Positions 42,464-53,792 of a DNA stretch of 64,000 nucleotides are shown here, piece after piece. The position numbers were made by a program, and so were the translations under genes. This stretch comes from Ficedula albicollis. Lineage: Eukaryota > Chordata > Aves > Passeriformes > Muscicapidae. Position 1 is the stretch's first letter. Each line of letters starts with the position of its first letter. The notes under the pieces are model-generated. The model was not told where the DNA came from and did not search any database. It was given only the letters and a program-made list of their open reading frames with translations. The DNA lies in the NCBI RefSeq assembly GCF_000247815.1, contig NC_021677.1:652630-716629 (forward strand), read 5' to 3'.

Positions 42464-45400
42464 CCAGCCGACCCCCTCCTCCGAGAAGGCGCCAAGGGCC
42501 ATGGCACCTGGACACCAAGGGCTGCGTGAGCTCCTTGCCTGCTGGGCAGGAGGGGAGGCTGCAGCCTGCTGTCAGCAGGGCGCAGGGGTCCCAGCAGCGT
42601 GGGGACCCGCTGCCCAGGCGGCCCCGCGGGCAGATGTGCGCAGATGTGCACAGATGTGAGGCGCCGGTTGTGCAACAGCCCGGGTGACTGGCATCTGCTC
42701 CCTGCAGCGGGAGTGCACGTCCCTGCCTGTGCACCCCGAGGGAGGGCAGAGCAGGGCCCCTGGAGCCCAGTCAAGGCGCTGACTCAGAGGCAGAGCAGCT
42801 GCTAGACAGGGACTTGCTGGGTGGGCTTGGGCTGGAGGAAGGGATAAAAGATTCAGGACTGAGGGGAGAACGAAAATGCAAGTCAAAATGCAGTGTCCAT
42901 TAGCTTGATGTCTAATTTTATGGCAGCTTACAGGCCTATGCATGAGAACAAAGTGGAAAACATCCATTTTTGTGTTGTGGAGGGATGCTGAGCTGAAGAT
43001 GAGACAGTTCACAAAACACAGTTTGTCTTTGTAGTCTTAATCCACTGCCTGTTTCACATTCCCCTGTTCAGAACACCCCACATCTTCATAATATTTCCTG
43101 CATGCAGGGTAGTATTGTTTTGTTACAGGACTGGAGTCAGGGAGGAAATTGGTTTCTGATGCTTGGAATGGCTTTGTAAATGAATGATGAATGAAGATGC
43201 AGGCAAACTGGGAGATACAGGGAAGAAATTGATAAATAGAAGAGAATGCTGTGGAAAAAAACCCCAAGAGTACCTAAATTACTTACACAAAAGACACTAG
43301 TAATTTGTGTGCTTGTTATTAGGTATCAATGGCATCTCTCTCCCTACTGTTCCAAAATAATGCTTTACATGCACAAATAAAGGAAACTGCTACCTGCTCC
43401 AGTGTTTTTGTTAGTTTTAGAGAACCCCCCACATTTAATTTCCAAACTTAAAAGGAAATAAGAAATCTGGAGCTCTAGAAATCATTGCTGTTTCCTTTCA
43501 GAGCAATTCTGCATGTTTGACATCTAATCTATTGTTTATGCCAGGCAAACAGAGGCTGGACAACACAGAGTGGGCTGCAGTGGAGAGACAGTGAGTGAAT
43601 ACCTATGAGCCTTGGTGATTCATCCTTCCAAGGAGCTCTTGCTTTAATCACAGAGAGCTGCCAGAAGAAGAAAACCATGAGGATTTATGACTTTGGGGCA
43701 GAGTGACAGCTGTCCTAGAAATTTCAACCCAAAACTACAAATCAAGGCTTTTATTAGAAAGTGACGATGATGGGTTGAGCAGCCAAGCATCCTCCAGGAC
43801 AAAACTGCCATGTGAAAGAGCAACCCTGCCTGACCCATGGAAAAATCAATCTGAAATCAAAGCTTTCCAATGGCTGAAGGATCCACCTGCAGGATTACCC
43901 CTAGCTAAGGTAATCTTGCCTTTCTCAGTGTTGGTCTGCCTGCTTTGTCACAGACACAAAGGAGGATTAAGTTTAGTGCTAGGACCTTGTAAGCAGCAAT
44001 TAATCACAGGTCATCCCTCCATGGCCACTGCACTTAACTGCTCCACTTCCACAGAGACCTTTTTACCCCCACTCTGCTGTTTCAGATGATGCTCAGTGTC
44101 TGTGTCATGGTTTACATAAGACTCCACAGCTGCACCTACCAACTCTCCTCTACCACAATCAGCTGTGTCCTGTCTGCAAGCAGCAATCCCTACAGGTCAT
44201 GGAAAAATGAAAGCTGACCTCAAAACTTGTGGCTGCATTGTATAGCTAGAAATTAAGAGACCTGGGCTCTACTGTCCCTTACAACATTCACATGTGCAGT
44301 TGAATATTTTTGTTGTCTATGTTATTTGGTTTCTCCATCTCTGAAATGGAGAATCTGCCTTTCTGGAGGGGTTTTTCCCAATATGGGTTTGAGTCTCAGC
44401 TGGAGAAGGCATAAAAGTACAAAGTGCTGACATGGGTAGGAGCTGCAGCCTGATTACACCCAGAAGTAAAGAGAATGAACTAAAGGGGGCACATAGTGAA
44501 TTCTTTCACATCTGCTACTGCACAACCCTCTACCTAAACCAAGAAATGCATTTTATTTTAGAAGAGGGGCCTGCCCTGGGTAGAGCAGGGAGGTACAGGG
44601 GAGCCTTATCCAGAGCCTTCTCCCAGACTGACCTGCTCCAGTACAGATGACACCTGATTTCTAGACTCAAAGAAATAGGTCCCTTTCCCAGTCCTATTTT
44701 AATCACTTAAAGCTGGAACACTTTACAAACACTCAAAGATCAAGGTGTTTCAGGCCATACCCGCTGTGAGGACCGAGCCAAGTGGTTGCTGAGGTGGCCA
44801 TCAGAGCTCTATCAGATAGTTTGGGGCTGGTGGATGGGTCTCTGCTTGATTTCAGTTTTCTGTAGCTGTGGAAACAGCACAAATAATCTCAAGAGGGGAG
44901 AGGGGGTAGAGAAAGACCTCAAATGCTTTCCAACTGCACTTTTTTTCCTGCAGAGTTATTTGGAGAAAGCAAAGTCAAAAGCAGTTGGGTTCACAAGCCA
45001 ACAACCCTCTTGCCACCACAGTTCTGCGGAGCTGAGAGCTGATACAGGATAATGGTCACCTACAGCTGCAAAGGCAATGCTGGAATCTCATTGTAACTGT
45101 GGTGTCTGCCCCGCTGTCCCCGAGGAATGCTCAGAAAGAGGAGGGTCACCACTCCCAGAGCTTGTGGAGGCTGTCACTTCTCACTCTGCAGTGGCTGACA
45201 GGGCTGTCATTGCCTGGTGGGACACCAAGCAACAAGCTCCCCTCCTTCTGAGAAAGGCAGCCCACTCAAAGCCTCAGGGCTGTTTGTAATAACACTCTCC
45301 TCCCAGACTCCATTTGCTCTCAAGAGTGATGAATGTAGCACTGAGGGAAGAGAGGCTTTTGAGAAACTCATTAACCACTCATGATTTTGTTGTATCCTCA

Positions 45401-46295
45401 TGGTATACGTTTGCCATTTTATTAGGAAATACTGTTTTTCTCTTGATCTTATTTTTTTCCTGATCCACTAGAGAGGTAACACCAAAAGCCAAATCACCAT
45501 TCAACTCTCTGTGTAGAAGTCTCCTCACCTGAAACTTTCAAAATGTCATACCAAGACGTTGGCATAGCATTTTCCTACTTCTGCTTTCTCTTCTGCAATA
45601 GGTCACTCTACCCACCACACATGTAAGATCAACTGTTATTCCTGAGGATGTGATTTTTTTCCATCATTGATGGGAGACGTGAGAACTATTTTCAAGTCAT
45701 TACCGTGTCTATACTCAGTTATCAACAAAAAACATTAAAAACATTTTGACACGTATAGAATTGAACAGTATCAAACAACTTCTTCAAAATGAAGAGAAAG
45801 TAAAAATAACAGGACAGCTGCACATTTTAAATTCCTATAATAATGTGAAACATTATTCTACATTTATTTTGAAAAGGATTTTCTGTGAAGTTGCCTCTCT
45901 GTGTGCAAGGCAACTGTTTACATGGCCAGTTCCTAAACTCTATACATTTCCAGCTGAAAGATCAGAAAAAATGGGCAAGTTTGAGAATGTCACCTCAGCT
46001 GGGATTTTTGATCACAGGAGATTCTTAGTAACAACAATGGTTCATGGGACAAGATGATGGAGTGTTTGAAAGAGAGAAAAAGGTGATATTGTCAATATAT
46101 TCCTGGTGACTTGAGCAGAGTTTTGCAAAGATACAACAAATACTGATATCATTGTGAACTGCGATGCTCCAAACCATCTATCTGCTTAGCACTTCTGCTC
46201 TGGAGAAAATTCGAATTATGTCTGTTTTCCTGCTGTCCAAAAGGGGATGAATAAGCAGGCTTGGAAAGCAACAGATTCCAGACCTGCCATTAGAG
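42464..46295. other. non-coding stretch, no gene recognised
   Basis: GC-rich to about 42.8 kb, with three 10-bp units CAGATGTGCG/CAGATGTGCA/CAGATGTGAG at 42,631-42,660, each holding a CAGATG E-box. After that the sequence is ordinary. A + strand open frame from 43,703 reads to AGCTAAG|GTAATC at about 43,910, so a terminal-donor exon is conceivable, but its product is not recognised. Confidence 0.45.
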
Positions 46296-46454
46296 TATTT
46301 CTAGTGTTTTAAAGGCAACATTTTTTTTTTTGTCAGATGACTTTTTTTTTTTTTTTTTTTTTTTTTTTGGGGGGTTTATTTCTAGTATTTTAAAGGCAAC
46401 ATTTTTTTGTCAGATGACTTTTTTTTTTTTTTTTTTTTTTTTTTTGGGGGGTTT
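46296..46454. repeat. about 80-bp tandem duplication ending in T27 G6
   Basis: Copy 1 (46,296-46,376) and copy 2 (46,377-46,454) share TATTTCTAGT, TTTTAAAGGCAACA and GTCAGATGAC, followed in each by T27 and then GGGGGG. They differ in a short T run and one base. The shared homopolymer end suggests that assembly slippage at the T27 tract created the second copy. Confidence 0.88.
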
Positions 46455-47668
46455 ATTTTTTTTTTTTTAGTGGGGTTAGTATTTCAGTAACATGCCTCAT
46501 ATGTTTTCCTTTACTCCTTAACCTCCAACAGGGTACAGCATAGCCAGATACTTGCAACACGTATTATCACAGGCAGGCATGAAGAGTGCTGCATATAGAG
46601 GGAAAAAAAGCAGCAGTGACACACACATCTGTAGCTACAAGCACACTTGTCACCATCCAGGTGAGCCTGAATTATCCAGGCTGGCGTTTACTCTTCTCTC
46701 AGCTGTGGAAGGCTTTTTCCCAGAGCTCATAACCTGCTCCCTTCTATCAAGCCTGCACCTGGAGAATGGACCTTCTGTGAGTTCATTCCAGGCCCCCAGC
46801 TCATCTCACATCCCAGGTGATGTTCAGCAAACACTGGCTTTTAACCCCTAGGGAACTGAACTTGACCTTTTGTAACCACTGCAAATACCTTCCTAAATGA
46901 GTGCTTGGGCAACGAGGGAGGAGAAAAGGAGGGAGAATTCAGGAGGAAAATGGCACATGCAGAGCTCAATGGAGCTGTTTGGTCACCAGGGTGACTGGGG
47001 AGGTTTTGTGATGGATGGCATGTCATTGGCAAGAGCTCTGTCTGTAGCTGTCAGCACAGAAAGAGGTCCTTAAAATTCCTGCAGCTACAGCCCTGCAATC
47101 CATCAGGAGACAGCACAGACACCCTGCCTCCCCCTTGGCCAGCACAGGAGCCCAAATGGCAAGCCCAGGTCACAGTCATTTTGTTTGGGGATTCACAACC
47201 AACGCCTGGGTTACGGTGTGCACACTCCTGTTTGTGCTGGCAAACACGTCTGTACCCAGGGGCTCCACTTCTCCCACCTGGCAGCAAGCTGGGCAGAGGG
47301 AAGATTCTGCTGCTTGTGCTGGGATCGCTCAGCCATGGCAATGCAGCACATCCCTACACGTGAGAGTGGTTGATTTCATAAAACATCTTGGAAATGGGAT
47401 CGCTGTTGTTCAAACTTCCATTTTGTAGGCATTAAAATACTATTGTAACCCATTTAATATTTTTTTCCCTTTTGATTGTCACTCATCACATAGTGTGCAG
47501 AGTAGAAATTGGTTTTTTCTGCCTTCGTTTGGATCTCAGCAGCCTTAATTTTTAGTTGAAAGCCATGTTCTTGCACCAAAAAACCAGATGAAATGGACTT
47601 GAACTTCAGTCCTTTGACTGAGTTTTGAGAAATTTATATTAATTTAGCCTAAAAAAAAAAAAGTGGTT
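46455..47668. other. non-coding stretch, no gene recognised
   Basis: No exon, RNA gene or repeat family is recognised. Open frames are under 110 codons and overlap on both strands. Confidence 0.5.
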
Positions 47669-47712
47669 TATGCAATGCATTCCCTCTTTCTATGCAATGC
47701 ATTCCCTCTTTG
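47669..47712. repeat. 22-bp direct tandem repeat
   Basis: TATGCAATGCATTCCCTCTT, followed by TC in the first unit and TG in the second, occurs twice back to back. Confidence 0.9.
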
Positions 47713-48290
47713 AAATGTTCGGGGAGTTTTGCAGATTTTCCCAGCTTTTTTCACCCTGCAGCTCTTGGTTACTTGGTCTGGCTCCCATACTGCTCGTTTT
47801 GGCTTAATGCAGACTAATTTCTATTTCTCAGTCGGTGCAAAAGCATGTGACTTCTTTGCCTGCATTCTAAATTCTCCACAGGTTACACCTGTGGCCAACA
47901 TGGCCTGAGGGATAAAGCAGTATGAGAGGAGGCCATTGCTTGGGTAAACACGAGGTGATGCCACGAGCAAGTATTTGGCTCACCAGGGGGCAGAGAGAAA
48001 GAGCAGCATCACTCTGCTTCTCTGCACTTCTTCATCGGGCTGGGCACCACTGGCCATTTTTCACACCACACAGCTGTCTTCCCTCATCCCCCATGGCTGA
48101 AGCTCTGCTCTCAGGAGTGATATAATCCAAGCTGGAATCCGATCCCAACAGATTTTTTCTCCCATTGGTTTGAGGCACCAGCTGGGGAACACCTGTGATT
48201 AATAGGGCCAGTATTTCAGAGTAGAGAACACAGGGCAGTTGACAGAGGGTGGAACATCTCATCATCCTCAATTTACACGGGGGTAACCAA
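47713..48290. other. non-coding stretch, no gene recognised
   Basis: Nothing recognisable between the 22-bp repeat and the solo LTR insertion site. Confidence 0.5.
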
Positions 48291-49014
48291 GGTGGTGTCT
48301 TGGGTTGCAATACAGGATGTGGCCAGAAATGTGAATTCTGTCCCCTCTGTTACACCAGGTGGGGCAGTGCCCCTGATCTCCTGGCACACATTATCTGCTC
48401 ATGGCCATCTTTAAACCAGCTGGGGCAATCATCTTTATCTTCCCACAGCCCATCCTCCCTCCAGGAGATATCTCCTGTTCATGGCCACTGAGTCCCAGGG
48501 CATGGCTGATAAAATTACATCATCCCATGGGAGATGCTCCAGCCAGGGGAGGAGCCAAGCCTTTCCTGCCCAGAGAAAAACTGACATTTGGACACCAAGG
48601 AACCTTCTTTCCACTGGATTCCAGAGGAAAACCAGACCTTTGCACATCATCCCTGGAGCTTCAGAGGAAACTGCACCTTCTCCAGGAGCCCTGCTCCAGC
48701 TGAACCACATCTGCCACTGCAGGAGGATGCAGCCACCATTGAATGGGACTGCTGCCAACACCCTGACTGACTGACGGGTGTCAGCTTGGATTCTGACTCT
48801 GGCAGGGTTTGGGATTGTTCTTGTAATACTGCATTTCTATTTTAATTTTCCTAGTAAAGAACTATTATTGCTAATTCCCACATCTTTGCCTGAGAGCCCC
48901 TTAATTTCAAAATGATAGTAAATAATTTGGAGGGAGGGGGTTTACATTCTCCATTTCAAAGAGAAGCTCCTGCCTTTACTGGCAGACACCTGTCCTCCAA
49001 ACCAGGACAGGTGG
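48291..49014 (+). mobile_element. solo LTR (ERVL-like, passerine type) with 5-bp target-site duplication
   Basis: The LTR spans 48,296-49,009 (714 bp). It begins TGTCTTGGGTT and ends AACCAGGACA, the near-inverted termini typical of retroviral LTRs. GGTGG stands directly before it (48,291-48,295) and directly after it (49,010-49,014), a perfect 5-bp target-site duplication. An AGTAAA (48,853-48,858) followed by TTTGCCTGAGAGCCCC marks the R/U5 polyadenylation region, giving + orientation. The sequence resembles LTRs common in passerine genomes; a 5-bp duplication fits ERVL-type elements. No internal viral genes remain, so it arose by recombination between two LTRs. Confidence 0.88.
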
Positions 49015-49159
49015 AGATGTCCAAACTGAAGCAGATACAACCCTGAGCTCGGAGTCCCTATGGCTTAATATTGACTTTGCTGGGCTGAAGGGGAGCCACC
49101 TGATGAAGGGGGAGGGCTGGCTGCCAGTCCCCCTCCCGCAGGCAGCCCCCGGGCTGGCA
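49015..49159. other. short non-coding interval
   Basis: Nothing recognisable; GC content rises towards the duplication that follows. Confidence 0.45.
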
Positions 49160-49303
49160 GGGTCTGCCGGCCGGCTGGGTGAACTCCTCTCGCCTCCCCG
49201 AGCGCACAAACAGCCCTGGCAGCTATTATTGGGGTCTGCCGCCGGCTGGGTGAACTCCTCTCGCCTCCCCGAGCGCACAAACAGCCCTGGCAGCTATTAT
49301 TGG
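49160..49303. repeat. about 72-bp tandem duplication
   Basis: Copy 1 (49,160-49,231) and copy 2 (49,232-49,303) both contain GGCTGGGTGAACTCCTCTCG and GCAGCTATTATTGG. They differ by one G in a CCGGC tract. It is GC-rich; a real duplication or an assembly overlap are both possible. Confidence 0.9.
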
Positions 49304-49766
49304 TGCCTCCTGCCTGGCTCCCCTCGCTGACGTCCAACCTGCCGGCAAGTGTGAATGCCCGTATAAGGCTCTGTGCGTGCATTTGAGTGTGTTATCCTCT
49401 GGCCGGTGGTGCAAGCTGCCATCTCCCTGGCATACGGCATGGGGAGGTGGGAGATTTTCTTGGCTCCGTGGTGAGAGAGAAATTTAAAAGGAGCCTACAA
49501 TGCTGAGTCACTGTGACAAATAACTTACTATGGAATGCATTCGGGCTTTAGCAAGGAGGCAGCTGATAGTGAGTCAGTGACTGACTAGTGCCTCCTAGAT
49601 TTTCCTCCTTGGGAAAGATTCAATTTAATGGGATGGAGTGCCAACAAAAAGTCATTCTCCCTGTTACTGAGACAATATCACTAATTATACACATGGTTAA
49701 AACTGTCAACCTGTGTTATATGTCACATAAGATGTGCATTTTTTTTTTGTGGGTACAGCATCGCCC
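49304..49766. other. non-coding stretch with MARE/AP-1-like motifs
   Basis: TGCTGAGTCAC near 49,502 and GTGAGTCAGTGACTGACT near 49,570 resemble MAF/AP-1 sites. The block is repeat-free and could be regulatory; this is not tested. Confidence 0.3.
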
Positions 49767-49798
49767 TGTTATAAAGCAATTTAAACTGCTTTATAACA
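49767..49798. repeat. perfect 12-bp inverted repeat (hairpin), 8-nt loop
   Basis: The left arm TGTTATAAAGCA (49,767-49,778) is the exact reverse complement of the right arm TGCTTTATAACA (49,787-49,798). The loop is ATTTAAAC. The stem is AT-rich. No terminator role applies in a eukaryote, and it is too short for a typical microRNA precursor. Confidence 0.85.
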
Positions 49799-52700
49799 TT
49801 AAAAACACTGATTTTTAGGAGCCAGAAATTTTGCTAAACTTCAACTCTTTGGCTGTGTTAATTGAAGAATCTCCTCTCGTTTGGTTCAACTTGGCAGACT
49901 TATGGATGTCCTATTTAGTCTTCTGGTTTAGCAGTCCATGGCACAATTTAAACCAAAATAGATAGTTTAGTGTTAAAAAAAACCAAACCTCCAAGTGCAA
50001 AATGGGTAAGGATTTGAGGCAGAAGGTAGAAGAATGTCACAATTTTTTTTGTTACAAGTAGAGTCAAATTTGTATTTGTTTAATCATGACCAAATGAGTG
50101 TCTTCTTTTCTTCCTCCTCCAGTCTGACAGACTCAGTCAGGGAATCAGGATCTTGTCCAGAGGAGTAGCTCACTCAGGACCACAAACCTAGAAGAGGAAA
50201 GAGGAAAGGAGGTCTGGGCAGCTTTGTCCTGGTCCCTTTCCTCTGGACACCTGGCCATACAGCTGCCAGTAAAACAGCAGAAACATCAGGGAGCAAAGCC
50301 TCCCAATATCTGAAAAGCTGCAGCCAAGCATCTTCCTATTCACACCTCTTCCTGCTCATGCTGCCTGGCACAGCTGCCAATTATTCCTAAATATTCATGT
50401 AATCTCCTGCCCTCACCTGACTGAGGCTGCTCCTTACAGGAGACTTGCTGTCTCCATGGGTGTAAAAAACATGGAAAAAGTTAAAAGGCAAAGCTGTCAG
50501 CCCAGAACCATGGGGTTTTTAACCAGCCTGTCCTTGGCAGCAGGGATCAAGGGACCACAACAACACGATCCCTTCTGTGCTTCCATCAGGCTGCTCACCC
50601 AGCTGACGCTCCTTTCTCCAAGAGCCTGTGCTCTTGCTTTCAGAGAGATCCCAAAACATCAGCCCTGAAATTCCTGAGATACCATGCTAACCATTACACG
50701 ATGGGGAAGATTGTAACTATTCCCAAGCAGACCACAACCAGAGGGAAAGGATATTCTACTTCCACCTGCACTCCAGGAGGAGGCATGAAGCTCAGACTGG
50801 CAAGGGGAACATTTTCCCTGAAGTAATTCCAGCTGAGACACTGCAGCCAGGCTGCCCTTTCTCAGCACATGTAGCATAAAGGCATAGAGCAATCTACTTC
50901 TTACCTAAACTGCTGATTGGAGAGTGAATTATACCAGTGCTGTACTATGCTAAAGATTGGCTGCTCAAGTGTAAAATCTGTTACCCAGCTCATGAATTAC
51001 AGTCGTCCACTTGCCAGTGAATAGGGTTCATAAAGCTGCTCAAATATTTTTGCATGACACTTTTGTTTGTCTCATGGATTAAAATGTATTTTTTTTCCCC
51101 CTAAAACAAAGCTTTTCTTGAGAAATGGTGGTTTCATCAACAGTCTCACTGTCTTTTTTTAGCCCAGTGCTCCTCTCTCCAGCCCTGTGGGACAAAGGGC
51201 CTCTTTATTTCCACACATCCCTATTAAACCCCACTGTGAAAGCAATTGGCATTCTTGACAGAAGAGCAGAAGGGCAGCCAAGGGCTCTTCCAGGCCAGGG
51301 GAGAGGCATGTCCAACAAGGCTGCAGAGAGCTACTCATGCCACCAGTGCCAGCATTAGATCATCTGAGGCTGCTGAAGGGCTTTGGAGCCAGGCTGTCAC
51401 TCACCCTGAGATGCTGAAGTGGTCCTAAAGTGGATGTGAGCATATAGTTGTGATCAAAGGAGTCTCCTTCTCAGGAAGGATTGTCTGTCTGTGACAAATC
51501 ACACAGACACCCTGCTTTTAAAAGGAGCAGGTTCGTACAGTTTTAAAGAAAAAAAGGTAATCACATTTTTCCTTGTGTACTTGGGAGGAGATATGACCTT
51601 TCCAAAACACCTGCCAATGATCAGCAGTAAAACAAGAGATCTCAGTAACATTTTTTCTGATGCAGAGTAAAGAGCAGCCAACTTCCCATAGGAAAGGAGG
51701 AGGGTTTTCTCCAACTAATTTTACTTCCTTATCTTTAGCCGTTTGTTGAAAAGAAAACACTAAATATATTCCTCAGTCTACTCCTTCCAGTGATAGCTCG
51801 AAGGAGTAAAGAACCATATGGTCCTTCAGCTGATCTGCACTGTCTCCATGACAATGCACATTTACAAAGTTTGCTTCTGACAACTTGGTAGTATGAGATC
51901 CAGTTGCTGGTAATTAAGGGCACGAGGAATTTTGGGAGGGAAGGGCTGCTTGCTGCTCTGGCTGCCCTTGGGCACAGGGCTTTGAGAAGGCCACTGCACC
52001 CGTGTGCAGAATTTCTCAGCCCTCCACCTGGAGGAAATCAGTTTATCTCCTGCCATGTCAGTCCCCTTTCAGCCAAGAAGCTGATTTACTTAATTCCTTC
52101 CACTTCCACACAAGCTTTAATGCACAAGACACCTTAAGAAAGCTTTTATTTCTCAGGAAATCCGGGATTTTCGGAGTCTCCTCCTTGTTAATGCTTATGC
52201 ATCGTTTTAATTCAGTGAAGCCAGGTTTCCCAGGGGTTCTGAGCTCTGGCTACAGTGGGGTCTTCCAGCCATGTCCTCCTGGAGCAGGAGAGTGGCTTGA
52301 GCACGGGTGTGGAAGGAGCAGAAACCCTGACAGGCCCTGGAAAATCATCCCTTGGATAAGAAATTGCTTCCTTAGAATGACTAATGCTAGAAATGTCTTA
52401 CCCCCCTCTTGCACACCCTGCTTTCTCTCTCTGTGAGTTAACTGGTCCTTTTTTGATTCCTTGGGTGATCGGTCACTTTTTACCTAAATCCTTTAAGCAG
52501 CTGGTTAGCTTTTCAATCCTTGATATTATTGGTTCATTTTCTAAGGCACCTGACCCTACAAAAGCCCCTTTAGTACCTCATGTATTCAGACTGCTGCCTG
52601 GACCCCTTTGTTTCCCAACTTTCTTGCATTTTCTTTTATTTATTTTTTTTTTAAGTAGCAGTATTTTCTTGCTTTATATTTTTTCATCTGCATTAAGAGG

Positions 52701-53712
52701 GTTTGTTTGTTTGCTTTTTTATTTTTTTTAATCACAACTGCAAAAATGGCTTCCAGTTGGATACATCATTTGCCAGAAAGTGTTGACTTATTCCAATACT
52801 TACAGAAGCCACTTCACACACCCAACAGTTGGGATTTACTTCTAACCAAGCCAGCCAGGATGTCCTGCTACTTTAATGGACAAAAATAATATTAAATAAC
52901 AATATAATAGTATAAGGCTGTATCTGGACCACAGGCTGCCCATTGGCAGCCTCCACCTAAGCAAGGGAAGAGAGATATTGTTATTTTCAGAGCCTGTGTT
53001 TCACTATTCCTCGACTGGTACAATAGCTGTCAACACTCTGGTTTTGAATTTCACACATTTGCTTATCAGAAATCAATAGAAATATACAACCAGTTGAAGT
53101 GGTGCACAACAAAATTTTTGTAATTTTTATTTATTTAATTTTTTTTTTTTTTTTTGAAGGAGTAGCCCAAAATATGGGTTGCTGATCAGGTTAACTCACA
53201 TACTTTCAAATGGACCTATAGCATCATATTTCAACTCAAAAAAACTCCAGCTGGCCAAGATGTGACTGTAATTAAAAAAAAAAAAAAGTATTCAATAATA
53301 ATGATATATTTATTTTGAAATAAACCTGGCATATTTATTTGTCAAAATGAAACATTTTGAGCTTTTTCTCTTTCTGTAGTTTGCAAGCTCATAAACTGAC
53401 CCAGACAGCAAATTCCTATGAATTTGTCAGGTATTTGGATTTTTTTCTAGACTGGTGATCTTCACTAAGAACCTCCACCATTAACATTTTCACTGTTTCT
53501 ATATCACATTTAGACACAAACAGGACTTCAAAGAGCTGGCAAACCCCTACTCCTTTGAGCAGCTTCCTGCTGGTCTGCTCCTCCCAGTGCTGACGCTGCT
53601 CACGAATCACCACATCCCCTTGACACCTGAAAATACAAGCCAAGCTCTAATTATGCTTGACAACCCCCTGAAAATTCGGATTTTTTTTTTTTTTTTGCCT
53701 GCCCTGAAATTG
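49799..53712. other. non-coding stretch, no gene recognised
   Basis: Mostly AT-rich with scattered T and A tracts (for example about 53,139-53,155 and 53,273-53,286). No exon, RNA gene or repeat family is recognised. Confidence 0.5.
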
Positions 53713-53792
53713 CCGGATTCCTCCTCAAATCTATTTAGGAGTGAAGCTAATTCCGGATTCCTCCTCAAATCCATTTAGGAGTGAAGCTAATT
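53713..53792. repeat. 40-bp tandem duplication
   Basis: Copy 1 (53,713-53,752) and copy 2 (53,753-53,792) both read CCGGATTCCTCCTCAAATC and GAGTGAAGCTAATT, with one T/C difference. It lies just after a T tract at about 53,681-53,696. Confidence 0.92.
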
